Below, in pieces: positions 25,263 to 36,323 of a stretch of 64,000 nucleotides of DNA; within the stretch, counting starts at the first letter, position 1, and each line of letters opens with the position of its first letter. Below the pieces are notes generated by a model. It saw only the letters and a program-made list of their open reading frames with translations, did no database searches and had not been told where the DNA came from. Source of the stretch: an uncultured Collinsella sp. (GTDB lineage Bacteria > Actinomycetota > Coriobacteriia > Coriobacteriales > Coriobacteriaceae); assembly GCA_900542125.1 (NCBI GenBank), contig UQMO01000001.1:1-64000 (forward strand). Reading direction: 5' to 3'. The translations under genes were made by a program, and so were the position numbers.

Positions 25263-25925
25263 ATGTCCGAAAAGAGTGCCCTGTTCATGGCGCGTACGAC
25301 GCGCTTCCACGAGTTTGCCCGCAGCTTGACGACCACCCTGGGTGTCGAGGTGAGCCTGGCTACCCCCGATTCGCCGACTGCGGCGCACGACTTTGACCTG
25401 CTGATCCTCGATTCCGATGGTATCCGCAGCGACCGCATCGATCAGATTGCCAAATGGCTCGACGATCGCGGCGGCGTTCCCATGCTGGTGATCGTCGACG
25501 ATGAGGCCCTTGGCACCCTGCGCCTGCCGAATCACGCGCATGCCGACTTTGTGTGCCCCACGGCGACGCCCAACGAGCTCAAGGCTCGCGCGCAGCGCTT
25601 GATGGGCGAGGAGGAGACCGTTACCGCCGACGATGTGCTCAACATCGATAACCTTGAGATCAACCTGGCTACCTACCAGGTGACGCTCGATGGCGAGCCC
25701 ATCGACCTGACGCTGATGGAGTACTCGCTGCTGAGCTTTTTGGCGACGCACCCCAACCGCGCCTACAGCCGCGAGGTGCTGCTGCACCGCGTATGGGGCT
25801 TTGAGTACTGCGGCGGCACGCGCACCGTCGACGTGCACATTCGACGCATCCGCTCCAAGGTGGGCCCGCAGATCGCGGCGCACATCACCACCGTCCGCGG
25901 CGTGGGTTATCTGTTTAAGGACTAG
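25263..25925 (+). CDS. GlnR-like winged-helix response regulator
   Basis: A 220-residue OmpR-type regulator. The N-terminal receiver-like domain (1-115) keeps one Asp in FDLLILDSDG but lacks the acidic pair expected near the N-terminus, as in actinobacterial GlnR, which acts without a kinase. The C-terminal winged helix is clear: LTLMEYSLLSFLATHPNRAYSR (two parts), VDVHIRRIRSKVG and VRGVGYLF. TTGGAGG precedes ATG 25263. Position directly after glnA supports a nitrogen role. No histidine kinase is adjacent. The GlnR name is an inference from fold and context. Confidence 0.75.
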   Translation: MSEKSALFMARTTRFHEFARSLTTTLGVEVSLATPDSPTAAHDFDLLILDSDGIRSDRIDQIAKWLDDRGGVPMLVIVDDEALGTLRLPNHAHADFVCPTATPNELKARAQRLMGEEETVTADDVLNIDNLEINLATYQVTLDGEPIDLTLMEYSLLSFLATHPNRAYSREVLLHRVWGFEYCGGTRTVDVHIRRIRSKVGPQIAAHITTVRGVGYLFKD

Positions 25926-25929
25926 ATTT

Positions 25930-25962
25930 CCACCACAAAGGGGACAGGCACCTTCGTGGTGG
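25930..25962 (+). repeat. GGGGACAGG-type palindrome
   Basis: CCACCACAAAGG and CCTTCGTGGTGG form the arms around GGACAGGCA. It follows the GlnR-like gene directly and is a full member of the repeat family seen at 42126, 42273 and 52257. Confidence 0.85.
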
Positions 25963-26080
25963 TTTTGCCGCATGCGTGGATCCCTTTCGAGTTTGCAGCA
26001 GAACTTAAGCCTTCCTAAAAGATTGCGTTCTCATACACGTTCGCCCGCATATTGGGGTACAACTCAACGTGAACAATGAT

Positions 26081-26107
26081 GGCCCGCCACATGTTTGGCG
26101 GGCCTTT
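26081..26107 (+). terminator. Hairpin before htrA
   Basis: GGCCCGCCA (26081-26089) pairs with TGGCGGGCC (26096-26104), followed by TTTGG. It ends 26 bases before the htrA start, so it either stops read-through from upstream or sits in the htrA leader. Confidence 0.6.
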
Positions 26108-26133
26108 GGTTATTTGACGAAAGGATCGCAGCT

Positions 26134-27600
26134 ATGAGCGAGTACGATTCCCAGCGTCCCCAGGATGCGGGCAACGCCGGCGAGACCCAGCAGCAGCCGC
26201 GCGTGCAGGTGGAGTCGACGCCTGCCGGTAGCAACATTCCCTACGTGCAGGCTTACGACACGCAGACCGGAAAGCCGCTGGGCAGCCAGCAGGTTGTAAA
26301 CAAGCACACAGTGGTCAAAACCAAGACCAAAAAGTTGCCGATCTTTATTACGGCACTCGCCGGCTGTGCCTGCGGCGCCCTGCTGGTCATTGCGCTCATT
26401 ATGAGCGGCACGCTCGATATCGGTGGCGGCAAGAATGCCGTGACGGCGGGTGCTTCGGGTTCATCGACGCAAAAGATTACGATTGATTCCGAGGACACCA
26501 CGCTGGCCGAGGCCGTTTCTGCCAAGGCATTGCCCTCCGTGGTTTCCATCACCGCCACTTCGAGCGGTAGCCAGAATGGCTCGCTTTCGCAGTCTGCCGA
26601 CGAGTCGGACAACTCGGGCAGCGTCGGTTCGGGCGTGGTGCTCGATACCGAGGGCCACGTCCTCACCAACAACCACGTGGTCGATGGCTATGACCAGTAC
26701 GTGGCTACCATGGACGACGGCACTACATATGAGGCCGAGTTCGTTGGCAACGACGCCTCGAGCGACCTGGCCGTCATCAAGCTCAAGGATGCCGATGCCT
26801 CCAAGCTCACGCCGATCGAGATTGGTGATTCCTCCAAGCTCAACGTGGGCGAGTGGGTCATGGCGATTGGCTCGCCCTTCGGCAACGAGCAGTCTGTCTC
26901 CACCGGTATCGTCTCGGCGCTGTATCGCTCCACGGCCATGAGCTCTACCAGCGGTAACACCATCTATGCCAACATGATCCAGACTGATGCCGCCATCAAC
27001 CCGGGCAACTCCGGCGGCGCGCTCGTCAACGACAATGGTGAGCTGGTGGGTATCAACTCGCTCATCGAGAGCTACTCGGGCTCCAGCTCGGGCGTGGGCT
27101 TTGCCATTCCGGTTAACTACGCCAAGAACATTGCCGACCAGATCATCGACGGCAAGACGCCGGTGCATCCGTACATGGGCGCCACGCTTTCGAGCGTCAA
27201 TGCGCTTAACGCCCGCACCAACAAGCTGAGCACCGATAGCGGCGCGTATGTGGCGAGCGTCGTTGAGGATGGTCCTGCTGCCAAGGCCGGCATTCAGGAG
27301 GGCGACGTCATCACCAAGCTGGGCGACGACGAGATCACGAGCGCCGATGGCCTGATCATCGCACTACGCAGCCACGAGGTGGGCGAGAAGGTCGAGATCA
27401 CGCTCATGCGCGGCAAGGAAGAGAAGAAGGTCACCGTCGAGCTGGGCTCCGATGAGGAGCTGCAGAACCAGCAGCAGGACGACAGTTCGACCGACACCGG
27501 CAACGGCGGTATTACCGACGAGCAGCTGCGCCAGTACCTGGAGGAGCTGCTGGGCCAGCAGGGTCAGGGCCAGGGTCAAGGCTACGGTCAGAGTTTCTAA
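26134..27600 (+). CDS. htrA: HtrA-like membrane-anchored serine protease
   Basis: An S1C protease for quality control outside the membrane, 488 residues. A cytoplasmic N-terminal tail (1-66, Gln-rich) precedes one membrane helix (about 68-92). The trypsin-like domain has all three catalytic residues: His in LTNNHVVDG, Asp in SSDLAVIKL and Ser in NPGNSGGAL. One PDZ domain follows (about 360-450, with GPAAKAGIQEGDVITKLGDD). The tail is Gln/Gly-rich (GQQGQGQGQGYGQSF). AAAGGA precedes ATG 26134. It is monocistronic and ends at a strong terminator. Confidence 0.93.
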   Translation: MSEYDSQRPQDAGNAGETQQQPRVQVESTPAGSNIPYVQAYDTQTGKPLGSQQVVNKHTVVKTKTKKLPIFITALAGCACGALLVIALIMSGTLDIGGGKNAVTAGASGSSTQKITIDSEDTTLAEAVSAKALPSVVSITATSSGSQNGSLSQSADESDNSGSVGSGVVLDTEGHVLTNNHVVDGYDQYVATMDDGTTYEAEFVGNDASSDLAVIKLKDADASKLTPIEIGDSSKLNVGEWVMAIGSPFGNEQSVSTGIVSALYRSTAMSSTSGNTIYANMIQTDAAINPGNSGGALVNDNGELVGINSLIESYSGSSSGVGFAIPVNYAKNIADQIIDGKTPVHPYMGATLSSVNALNARTNKLSTDSGAYVASVVEDGPAAKAGIQEGDVITKLGDDEITSADGLIIALRSHEVGEKVEITLMRGKEEKKVTVELGSDEELQNQQQDDSSTDTGNGGITDEQLRQYLEELLGQQGQGQGQGYGQSF

Positions 27601-27626
27601 CGAGCTGTATCGCACATACCGATGCC

Positions 27627-27666
27627 AGAGGGGGCTGTCCCGCCAACGCGGGACAGCCCCCTCTTT
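27627..27666 (+). terminator. Terminator after htrA
   Basis: AGAGGGGGCTGTCCCGC (27627-27643) pairs with the exact complement from 27648, followed by TTTT. A weaker TGATCC/GGATCA repeat around GGGGACGGAGG follows at 27673-27703. Confidence 0.95.
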
Positions 27667-27738
27667 TCGCGATGATCCCTTGGGGACGGAGGAAAACGGA
27701 TCACTTGTGGCTGGCAAGAGGCTTGTTTCGGTATGGTC

Positions 27739-30278
<2,540 letters not shown>

Positions 30279-30284
30279 TGATTT

Positions 30285-30318
30285 GTTGAGGAACTGCGCA
30301 GAGGCTCAGTTCCTCAAC
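30285..30318. terminator. Hairpin between convergent genes
   Basis: GTTGAGGAACTG (30285-30296) pairs with CAGTTCCTCAAC (30307-30318). It overlaps the last codons of the - strand lipoprotein gene and follows ligA by seven bases. There is no T-run, so it may be a stabilising 3' hairpin. Confidence 0.6.
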
Positions 30319-30700
30319 ATCTCCTTATAGTGTTTGCCTGTTCAATTTCGATATCGTTTCCCTCGTATGATCCAGATGCGTCTACCGACTCAAAGCGTGA
30401 GTAGGAAACTCTTGTCCCAACTTTGATTTGGGAAAGCTTGTCTTTGATTCGGCCAGATGAGGGGAATGTAATCCGGGTTTGCTTTCCAGCGTCGGTGTAG
30501 CGGGGACTGTTGTCTGTTTGGATTACGAGTTCCGTTCCCTCAATAGAATGAACGCTGCCGGCTCCAAAGACAAGGTAATCATCTCCTCCGCTATAGCGGG
30601 CTCTATCTGTGCATGAAGAAACGGATGCAAACATAGCGAAAATCACCAATATCGTAACCAGGGCAAAGGCCGTGGTGCCATAGCATTTTGATGGTGCCAT
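30314..30700 (-). CDS. Small predicted lipoprotein
   Basis: A 128-residue secreted protein. It has an N-terminal hydrophobic stretch (about 8-28) ending in the lipobox-like VSSC, then CTDRARYSGG. The mature part has GSVHSIEGTELVIQT and VGTRVSYSRFE, a small beta-rich domain without a known family. ATG 30700 starts five bases after the stop of the peptidase gene, so both are on one transcript. The sequence is AT-richer than the window average. A partner of the peptidase, such as an inhibitor or anchor, is possible but unproven. Confidence 0.7.
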   Translation of the reverse strand: MAPSKCYGTTAFALVTILVIFAMFASVSSCTDRARYSGGDDYLVFGAGSVHSIEGTELVIQTDNSPRYTDAGKQTRITFPSSGRIKDKLSQIKVGTRVSYSRFESVDASGSYEGNDIEIEQANTIRRC

Positions 30701-30705
30701 CCGGT

Positions 30706-31878
30706 CTACCAAAAGACTGTTCCGTTCAATTTGACCATATTGGGCGTTGCATAGTTAATCGCTCGGGGATAAGTGTTCCATCCGTCGAATACTTCGAGCC
30801 ACTGCAGTTCGATGCCAGAGCTTCCATTATGCCCAGTAAAATAGCCAGTTACCGTGACTGTATGACCTGATAGCTCGACGGATCCTTCACTGTTTCGGCT
30901 GTTGATCCACATATGATACAAGCCGATATTCCCTTGATCGATAGTTGCTCTGTACTGAGCGAATTGAGGCTGATAACCGAAAAATTGAGTATTAAGTGCT
31001 CTACCCTTTTGAGCGGCAAGACTTTTAAACGGAACAATTCCATCTGGGATGATCGTGCTTCCGTACTCGACGCCCTGATCATTGGTCTTATACGTTGTTG
31101 TGCCAGTGACGTTCCATATTTCTTTATAATAATCGGGATTAAATTGATTAGCGTTTGAACTGGTGAGACCGTAATGCATTGATACAGCGTACAAGGCAGA
31201 AACGACGCATGCATACTTATTAGTGCGGGCTTCAACTAATGATTCCGAGACTCCTCGGAACGGTATTCCGTTTAAATCGTCTATTTGGAAATGCAACATC
31301 AAGTCATCTTCATTGATAATGACTGCATCCCATGAAGTTGGGTTATTGCTTTGAGGTGCTATACCCTTTTCGGTGACAATTGGGACAGACCGTATATTGT
31401 TATAGTTGGTTACACAGTCTCTAGTTCCTGGCACCAAAGTTCCATATTCAATATCGTTGTACGAAATTAGTACGGTTGGGTTTGTGGCCTGTTGGCCGGA
31501 ATAAGTTGAAATGGCGTTTGATAGAGAAGCTGAAATCGGAAGAATGGTATCGCCGAGGGTTATCTCCTTCAGAAGCCCAGGATATGATGCGTCAAGTATT
31601 AAATAACCGTAAGGGCTTCCTTCCCTTGTGACACTGATTTCATAGCCACAGATAAGGCCGATTTGTTGGCATACGGGAACGATTTGCTCGATCTCTAAGT
31701 TCGCGGATCCGTCGACGATGGGCAACAGGGAAAGCGCGTAGTCTTGTGCTAGGTCTGATGTAAAAGCGACGGATGAGTTTGAGTCGGCAGCGAATACTCT
31801 TGTTGGGCGTGACGCGGATAAGCCGATGATCGAGGCTAGGCCGAGAAGAAACGAGCGACGTGATTGAACTCTGGGCAT
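30706..31878 (-). CDS. Tat-exported C39-like cysteine peptidase
   Basis: A 390-residue exported protein. SRRSFLLG at residues 6-13 is a twin-arginine signal, with likely cleavage near AAD 32. A propeptide-like region follows. The C-terminal third fits a papain-type fold: Cys in NKYACVVSALY (C224), His in ELSGHTVTVTGY (H339) and Asp/Asn in EVFDGWNTY (D365/N368). This order matches C39-like and streptopain-like peptidases. GGAGAC precedes the ATG. Codon use is AT-rich, unlike ligA and the transporter genes on each side, which suggests recent acquisition. Substrate unknown. Confidence 0.72.
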   Translation of the reverse strand: MPRVQSRRSFLLGLASIIGLSASRPTRVFAADSNSSVAFTSDLAQDYALSLLPIVDGSANLEIEQIVPVCQQIGLICGYEISVTREGSPYGYLILDASYPGLLKEITLGDTILPISASLSNAISTYSGQQATNPTVLISYNDIEYGTLVPGTRDCVTNYNNIRSVPIVTEKGIAPQSNNPTSWDAVIINEDDLMLHFQIDDLNGIPFRGVSESLVEARTNKYACVVSALYAVSMHYGLTSSNANQFNPDYYKEIWNVTGTTTYKTNDQGVEYGSTIIPDGIVPFKSLAAQKGRALNTQFFGYQPQFAQYRATIDQGNIGLYHMWINSRNSEGSVELSGHTVTVTGYFTGHNGSSGIELQWLEVFDGWNTYPRAINYATPNMVKLNGTVFW

Positions 31879-31986
31879 AATGTCTCCTGCCTATGGGGGG
31901 CAATATGCTGTCATTTTATTTGCTACATAATACAATCTAATTCGGATTAAGGTAAATGGATGGAATTGCTCGATAAATGGTAGTGA

Positions 31987-32826
31987 TTAGCGGACCGGTA
32001 TCGCGATCCTCGTCACATACGCCCCCGGGTCGTCGCTGATGATGTCGTCGATCAGGGCGATCTCGCGCGAGGGACCGGCGGGTGTCAGGTTGCGCTCGCG
32101 CATATAGCTGAGCAGCTGCTCATAGCGTGGGGTTGCTTGCCCGTGCGTGCCGCGAAAGCTAATGGTCAGGCAGCGCGCGGCGGGTCGCGTCTCGAGGTCG
32201 CCCACGTAATCATCGGTGTCATCGAGCAGCAAAAAGACCTCGTCGTAGCCATCAAAGTCGCCGGCGGCGAGGCGCTCGGCGCTAATCCCAACGCCCAAGT
32301 TGCCCAGAAAGACAAAGGTCTCGTGCTGGCCCTTCTGCAGCTGACGAATCTGCCACTCCAGCGCATAGGCGTCGGTAGGCTTGACGCGTTCGCGCAATAC
32401 GGCGCAGCGAAGCTCGGGCGCATCGATTGCGCAAATGGTATCGAGCTCGGTGTTCAGGGCATTGTGAAGCAGGGCAAGCCGGTTGTCGATCTTGCGCGAC
32501 ACGCGCTCCAGCTCGCGGCGCTTGCGCTCGATGAGCTCCTGCTGCTGAGCCAGCTGCCGCTGCATAAGGTTCACGTCGCGCGTGGTCACAAACTCACGGA
32601 TTAGCGCGAGCGGCAAGTCGAGAACACGCAGGTGGCTGATGGTGTTGAGAGTGGAGAGCTGCCGCGATCCGTAGTAGCGGTACCCACTCGCCGGATCGAT
32701 GTGTGCCGGGTCCAGCAAGCCCATCTGCTCGTAATGGCGCAACGTGCCCACGCTTAGGTTAAACAAGCGCGCCACCTCGCCAATGCGGAGCAGACCCTCG
32801 GTATGTTCAGTTGGCGAGTCGGTCAT
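31987..32826 (-). CDS. MerR-family regulator with effector domain
   Basis: A 279-residue activator of the multidrug type (BltR/BmrR-like). The MerR helix-turn-helix is at residues 14-80 (RIGEVARLFNLSVGTLRHYEQMG). A long coiled coil follows (about 85-130: LMQRQLAQQQELIERKRREL). The C-terminal half resembles a GyrI-like ligand-binding domain. ATG 32826 follows AAAGGAGC. It lies 61 bases after the MATE exporter gene on the same strand and probably controls the 19-base-spacer promoter at 34275-34305. Confidence 0.86.
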   Translation of the reverse strand: MTDSPTEHTEGLLRIGEVARLFNLSVGTLRHYEQMGLLDPAHIDPASGYRYYGSRQLSTLNTISHLRVLDLPLALIREFVTTRDVNLMQRQLAQQQELIERKRRELERVSRKIDNRLALLHNALNTELDTICAIDAPELRCAVLRERVKPTDAYALEWQIRQLQKGQHETFVFLGNLGVGISAERLAAGDFDGYDEVFLLLDDTDDYVGDLETRPAARCLTISFRGTHGQATPRYEQLLSYMRERNLTPAGPSREIALIDDIISDDPGAYVTRIAIPVR

Positions 32827-32887
32827 GGCGCCGCTCCTTTCAATGGACGGGGAAGGGGCGCCGAGGTCGTACGACGCAAACGATCCT

Positions 32888-34234
32888 CTACGCTGCCAAC
32901 TTGTCAAAAGCCCCACGCCGGTTGAGCACGGTAAACGCGACAACACAGATGACTGCCGACAAAATCGAGCCGCATGGCGAAGCGATGCCCATGGGAAACA
33001 GCGTGTCGGAATAGGCGTTCGACAGCAGCCACGCGCCCGGCACGCGAATGAGTGCCACGGCCAGCACGTTGTGCGCAAAGCCGATGTAGCTCTTGCCGTA
33101 TGCAGCGAAAAAGCCACTAAAGCAAATGTGGATGCCGGCAAAAATCGCGTCGAAAATGTAACTGCGCATATAGCCGGTACCGGCCGCGACGACCGCGGAG
33201 TCCTTGGCAAAAAAGCCGATAAACGCCGGTGCCACCAGCCACATCAGCACCGTGATCAGGCAGCCATACACCACCGAGATCGTCATGGCGTCTTTGAGCA
33301 CCTGACGCGCGCGATCGCCCTTGCCCGCGCCGGCGTTTTGCGCCGTGAGCGCGCTGACGGTGGCACCCATGGAACTCGGCACAATGAACAAAAAGCTGAT
33401 CATCTTTTCGACCAGGCCCACGGCGGCGGCGTCGACGAGCCCTCGGTGGTTGGCGATGACGGTGATAAACATAAACGCCACCTGGATGCAGCCGTCCTGC
33501 ACGGCCACAGGCACGCCGATCTTAAGAATGCTGCCGAGCACCTCGGGCTGGGGACGCAGGTCACTGCGCTTAACGTGGATGTTCGTGCGACGGCTCTTGA
33601 GCCACACGAGCGCGAGGGCAACGCTGGCCGTCTGGGCGGTCACCGTGCCGAGCGCCGCGCCCACGGGGCCGAGCCCCATGTGCCCGATAAACAGAAAGTC
33701 GAGCGCGATGTTGATGATGCACGCCACGCCAATCACGTACATGGGCGAGCGCGAATCGCCCAGGCCGCGAAAGATGGCCGAAAGGATGTTGTACGCGGCG
33801 ATAAAGGGAATGCCGACAAAGCAGATACGCAGGTAGGCGGAGGTGCCTTCGACTGCCTCGGCCGGCGTGCCAATGAGTGCCACGATCTGCGGGCACAGCG
33901 CAAGCAGGACAGCGGCCAGTACCACTGAGACACCCATAAAGAGCGTGATGGTGTTGCCGATGGCGGTCTCGGCGCGGTCAAACCGGCGCGAGCCCACGGC
34001 GTGGCCAACGATAACCGTCGTTCCCATGGCCAGGCCCACGAGCGTCACGGTAATAATGTAAAGCGTCTGCGCGCCATTGCCCACGGCGGTGATGCCGGCG
34101 GCACCGCTGAATTGCCCCATCATGTACAGGTCGGCCATGCCGTAGAGCATCTGCAAAAAGTACGAGAGCATATAAGGCAGGGCAAAGACCGCGATGGTCT
34201 TAAGGACATTGCCGCGTGTGAAGTCGTGTTCCAT
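32888..34234 (-). CDS. MATE-family multidrug exporter
   Basis: A 448-residue, 12-helix cation-coupled drug exporter. Family features include GNVLKTIAVFALPYMLSYFL, YGMADLYMMGQFSGAAGITAVG in the first half, and the matching ALTAQNAGAGKGDRARQVL in the second half. ATG 34234 is the likely start; upstream bases are not a strong ribosome site. The MerR regulator follows in the same operon, and a MerR-type promoter lies upstream, so the exporter is probably induced by its substrates. Confidence 0.9.
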   Translation of the reverse strand: MEHDFTRGNVLKTIAVFALPYMLSYFLQMLYGMADLYMMGQFSGAAGITAVGNGAQTLYIITVTLVGLAMGTTVIVGHAVGSRRFDRAETAIGNTITLFMGVSVVLAAVLLALCPQIVALIGTPAEAVEGTSAYLRICFVGIPFIAAYNILSAIFRGLGDSRSPMYVIGVACIINIALDFLFIGHMGLGPVGAALGTVTAQTASVALALVWLKSRRTNIHVKRSDLRPQPEVLGSILKIGVPVAVQDGCIQVAFMFITVIANHRGLVDAAAVGLVEKMISFLFIVPSSMGATVSALTAQNAGAGKGDRARQVLKDAMTISVVYGCLITVLMWLVAPAFIGFFAKDSAVVAAGTGYMRSYIFDAIFAGIHICFSGFFAAYGKSYIGFAHNVLAVALIRVPGAWLLSNAYSDTLFPMGIASPCGSILSAVICVVAFTVLNRRGAFDKLAA

Positions 34235-34274
34235 GGGCGGGGCTTTCTGGCTGGGTTTGTTTACGTACCAGTGT

Positions 34275-34305
34275 AGTGAAAACCCTACAACGATTGTAGA
34301 GTCAA
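34275..34305 (-). promoter_or_regulatory. MerR-type promoter of the MATE operon
   Basis: On the - strand, TTGACT (34300-34305) and TTCACT (34275-34280) are spaced 19 bases. The spacer holds the palindrome CTACAA-TCG-TTGTAG. The overlong spacer with a central dyad is the hallmark of promoters activated by MerR proteins. Confidence 0.75.
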
Positions 34306-34424
34306 GGTTTATGTCGACAGTGGGGCGAAATAAGTCGCGTGCACTATTATTCCGAGTGAATATGGACACACATCACGAGAACTCGCCGCCGGCGCTAACC
34401 TTGCAGAAAACGATTTCGGAATAC

Positions 34425-34454
34425 TTGACACCATTATTCGGCGCGCAATAATAC
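34425..34454 (+). promoter_or_regulatory. Promoter and operator of the ABC exporter operon
   Basis: TTGACA (34425-34430) and TAATAC (34449-34454) are spaced 18 bases. ATTATT (34433-34438) and AATAAT (34447-34452) form an inverted repeat within the spacer and the -10, where a repressor could act. Confidence 0.7.
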
Positions 34455-34493
34455 GTGCGTTTGCGAACAACGTTTGATGGGGGTTGAACCTGC

Positions 34494-36323
34494 GTGCGCA
34501 ATCTCAAAATACTGTTTTCCTATCTAGGGGCATACCGTCGCGATGCCATCCTCGGCGTGTTCTTTGTGTCGGTCGAGACGGTGCTCGAACTGTTTATCCC
34601 GGTCATCATGGCCAACATCATCGATGTGGGCGTGCCTGCGGGTGATATCAACTACATGCTGCTGCAGGGGTCGTACATGTTGGTGTGCGCTGCGCTTTCG
34701 CTGGTACTGGGCTTGGGTTATGCACACACGTCCGCCCGCGTTGCCTCGGGCCTAGGCGCTAACCTGCGCGAGGCTGAGTACAAAAAGATTCAGACGCTCG
34801 CTTTTGGTAACCTGGACAACTACGACGCCAGCTCACTCGTCACCCGCATGACCACGGACATCACCGTTATCCAAAATGCTGTGGGCAACGGCTTTCGCCC
34901 TATGGTGCGCGGCCCGGTGACGCTTATCGTCGGCCTTATCTACGCGCTGATGCTGTCGCGCCCGCTCGCCACCGTCTTTGCGATCATCTTGCCCGTGCTG
35001 GCAATCGTGCTGGGCGTCATCACCTATCGCGTGAGCCCGCTCTACCGCCAACTCCAGACCTCGATGGACCACCTCAACGGCGTGGTACAGGAAGACCTCA
35101 CCGCCGTGCGTGCCGTCAAGGCCTACGTTCGTACCGAGCACGAGGAGGCCAAGTTCGACACCGTCAATACCGAGCTCGCGCGCACTGCGACAAAGACCTT
35201 TGGCAGCGCGGTGCTCAACCTGCCGGTGTTTCAGCTGTCGATGTACGTGGCTGCGCTCTCCATCCTGTGGATTGGCGGCCACATGATTCTCGCCGGCAAG
35301 CTGGGCGTGGGCTCGCTCACGGGCTTTATGAGCTACGTGCTGCTGATCATGAATTCGCTCATGATGATTTCCAACGTGTTTTTGCTGCTCACGCGCGCTC
35401 TTACGAGTGTGGGCCGTATCGCAGAGGTGCTCGATGAGGAGCCCTTTATCGCCAACCCCGCGGGAGACCTCGCGATTGCGGCGCCAGCGGACGGCAGTAT
35501 CGAGTTTCGCGACGTTTCCTTTAAATACCGCGCGGATGCAGCCGAGGATGTGCTCGAGCATATCGACCTTCGCATCGAGAGCGGCTCGACGGTGGGCATC
35601 CTCGGCGGCACGGGCTCGGGCAAGAGCTCGCTTGTGCAGCTGATTGCGCGCCTGTACGACGCCACCGAAGGCGCCGTGCTTGTGGGCGGACGCGACGTGC
35701 GCGACTACGACCTCGCCGCCTTGCGCGACGCTGTGGGCATTGTGCTGCAAAAGAATGTGCTGTTCACGGGCACCGTGCGCGAGAACCTGCAGTGGGGCAA
35801 TCCGCAGGCGTCGGACGATGAGCTCCTCGCGGCTTGCCGCGCGGCGTGCGTGGACGAGTTCCTTGATCGCATCGGCGGGCTGGACGGCGAGTTGGGCCAA
35901 GGCGGCGCCGGTGTCTCGGGTGGCCAGAAGCAACGTCTGTGCATCGCGCGCACGCTGCTCAAGCATCCGCGCGTGCTCATTTTTGATGACTCCACCAGCG
36001 CGGTCGATATGGCGACCGACGCAAAGATTCGCGAGCACATCGCTCGGATTCCCGATGCGACCGTGCTCATCATCGCCCAGCGCATCGCGAGTGTCATGGA
36101 TGCCGATCGCATTGTGGTGCTGGACGACGGTCGTGTCCACGGCGTGGGCACGCACGAGGAACTGCTGGCGGGCGACAACATCTACCAGGAGATTTACGCC
36201 TCGCAGATGGAGTTTGCGAGGAACGCGGAAGCCGGCGACGGCAGTGACGATGGTTGCGCGAATGATCCGTTTTCCTCCGTCGCATGCGGATCGCCCTTGG
36301 AAGGGGGTGAGCGTCATGCCTAA
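34494..36323 (+). CDS. ABC exporter half-transporter A (degenerate ATP site)
   Basis: A 609-residue type IV ABC exporter half with six N-terminal membrane helices and a C-terminal ATPase. Walker A is GGTGSGKSS, the signature is VSGGQKQRL, and Walker B reads LIFDDSTSAVD. The catalytic Glu after Walker B is Asp and the switch His is Gln (IAQR), so this subunit has a non-hydrolysing site, as in TM287/288 or BmrC/BmrD. The start is GTG 34494 with GGGGGT upstream. It overlaps its partner gene by eight bases. Confidence 0.9.
   Translation: MRNLKILFSYLGAYRRDAILGVFFVSVETVLELFIPVIMANIIDVGVPAGDINYMLLQGSYMLVCAALSLVLGLGYAHTSARVASGLGANLREAEYKKIQTLAFGNLDNYDASSLVTRMTTDITVIQNAVGNGFRPMVRGPVTLIVGLIYALMLSRPLATVFAIILPVLAIVLGVITYRVSPLYRQLQTSMDHLNGVVQEDLTAVRAVKAYVRTEHEEAKFDTVNTELARTATKTFGSAVLNLPVFQLSMYVAALSILWIGGHMILAGKLGVGSLTGFMSYVLLIMNSLMMISNVFLLLTRALTSVGRIAEVLDEEPFIANPAGDLAIAAPADGSIEFRDVSFKYRADAAEDVLEHIDLRIESGSTVGILGGTGSGKSSLVQLIARLYDATEGAVLVGGRDVRDYDLAALRDAVGIVLQKNVLFTGTVRENLQWGNPQASDDELLAACRAACVDEFLDRIGGLDGELGQGGAGVSGGQKQRLCIARTLLKHPRVLIFDDSTSAVDMATDAKIREHIARIPDATVLIIAQRIASVMDADRIVVLDDGRVHGVGTHEELLAGDNIYQEIYASQMEFARNAEAGDGSDDGCANDPFSSVACGSPLEGGERHA

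Noticed and set aside
27110..27120. Metal box GGTTAACT inside htrA
   Set aside because: The 8-base word occurs here within a coding sequence, showing that chance matches are expected in 64 kb. Only the longer 18-base match at 62713 was kept as strong evidence.
32827..33210. N-terminal extension of the MerR protein
   Set aside because: The open frame continues upstream but overlaps the MATE gene in another frame. ATG 32826 has a good ribosome site and starts right before the helix-turn-helix.
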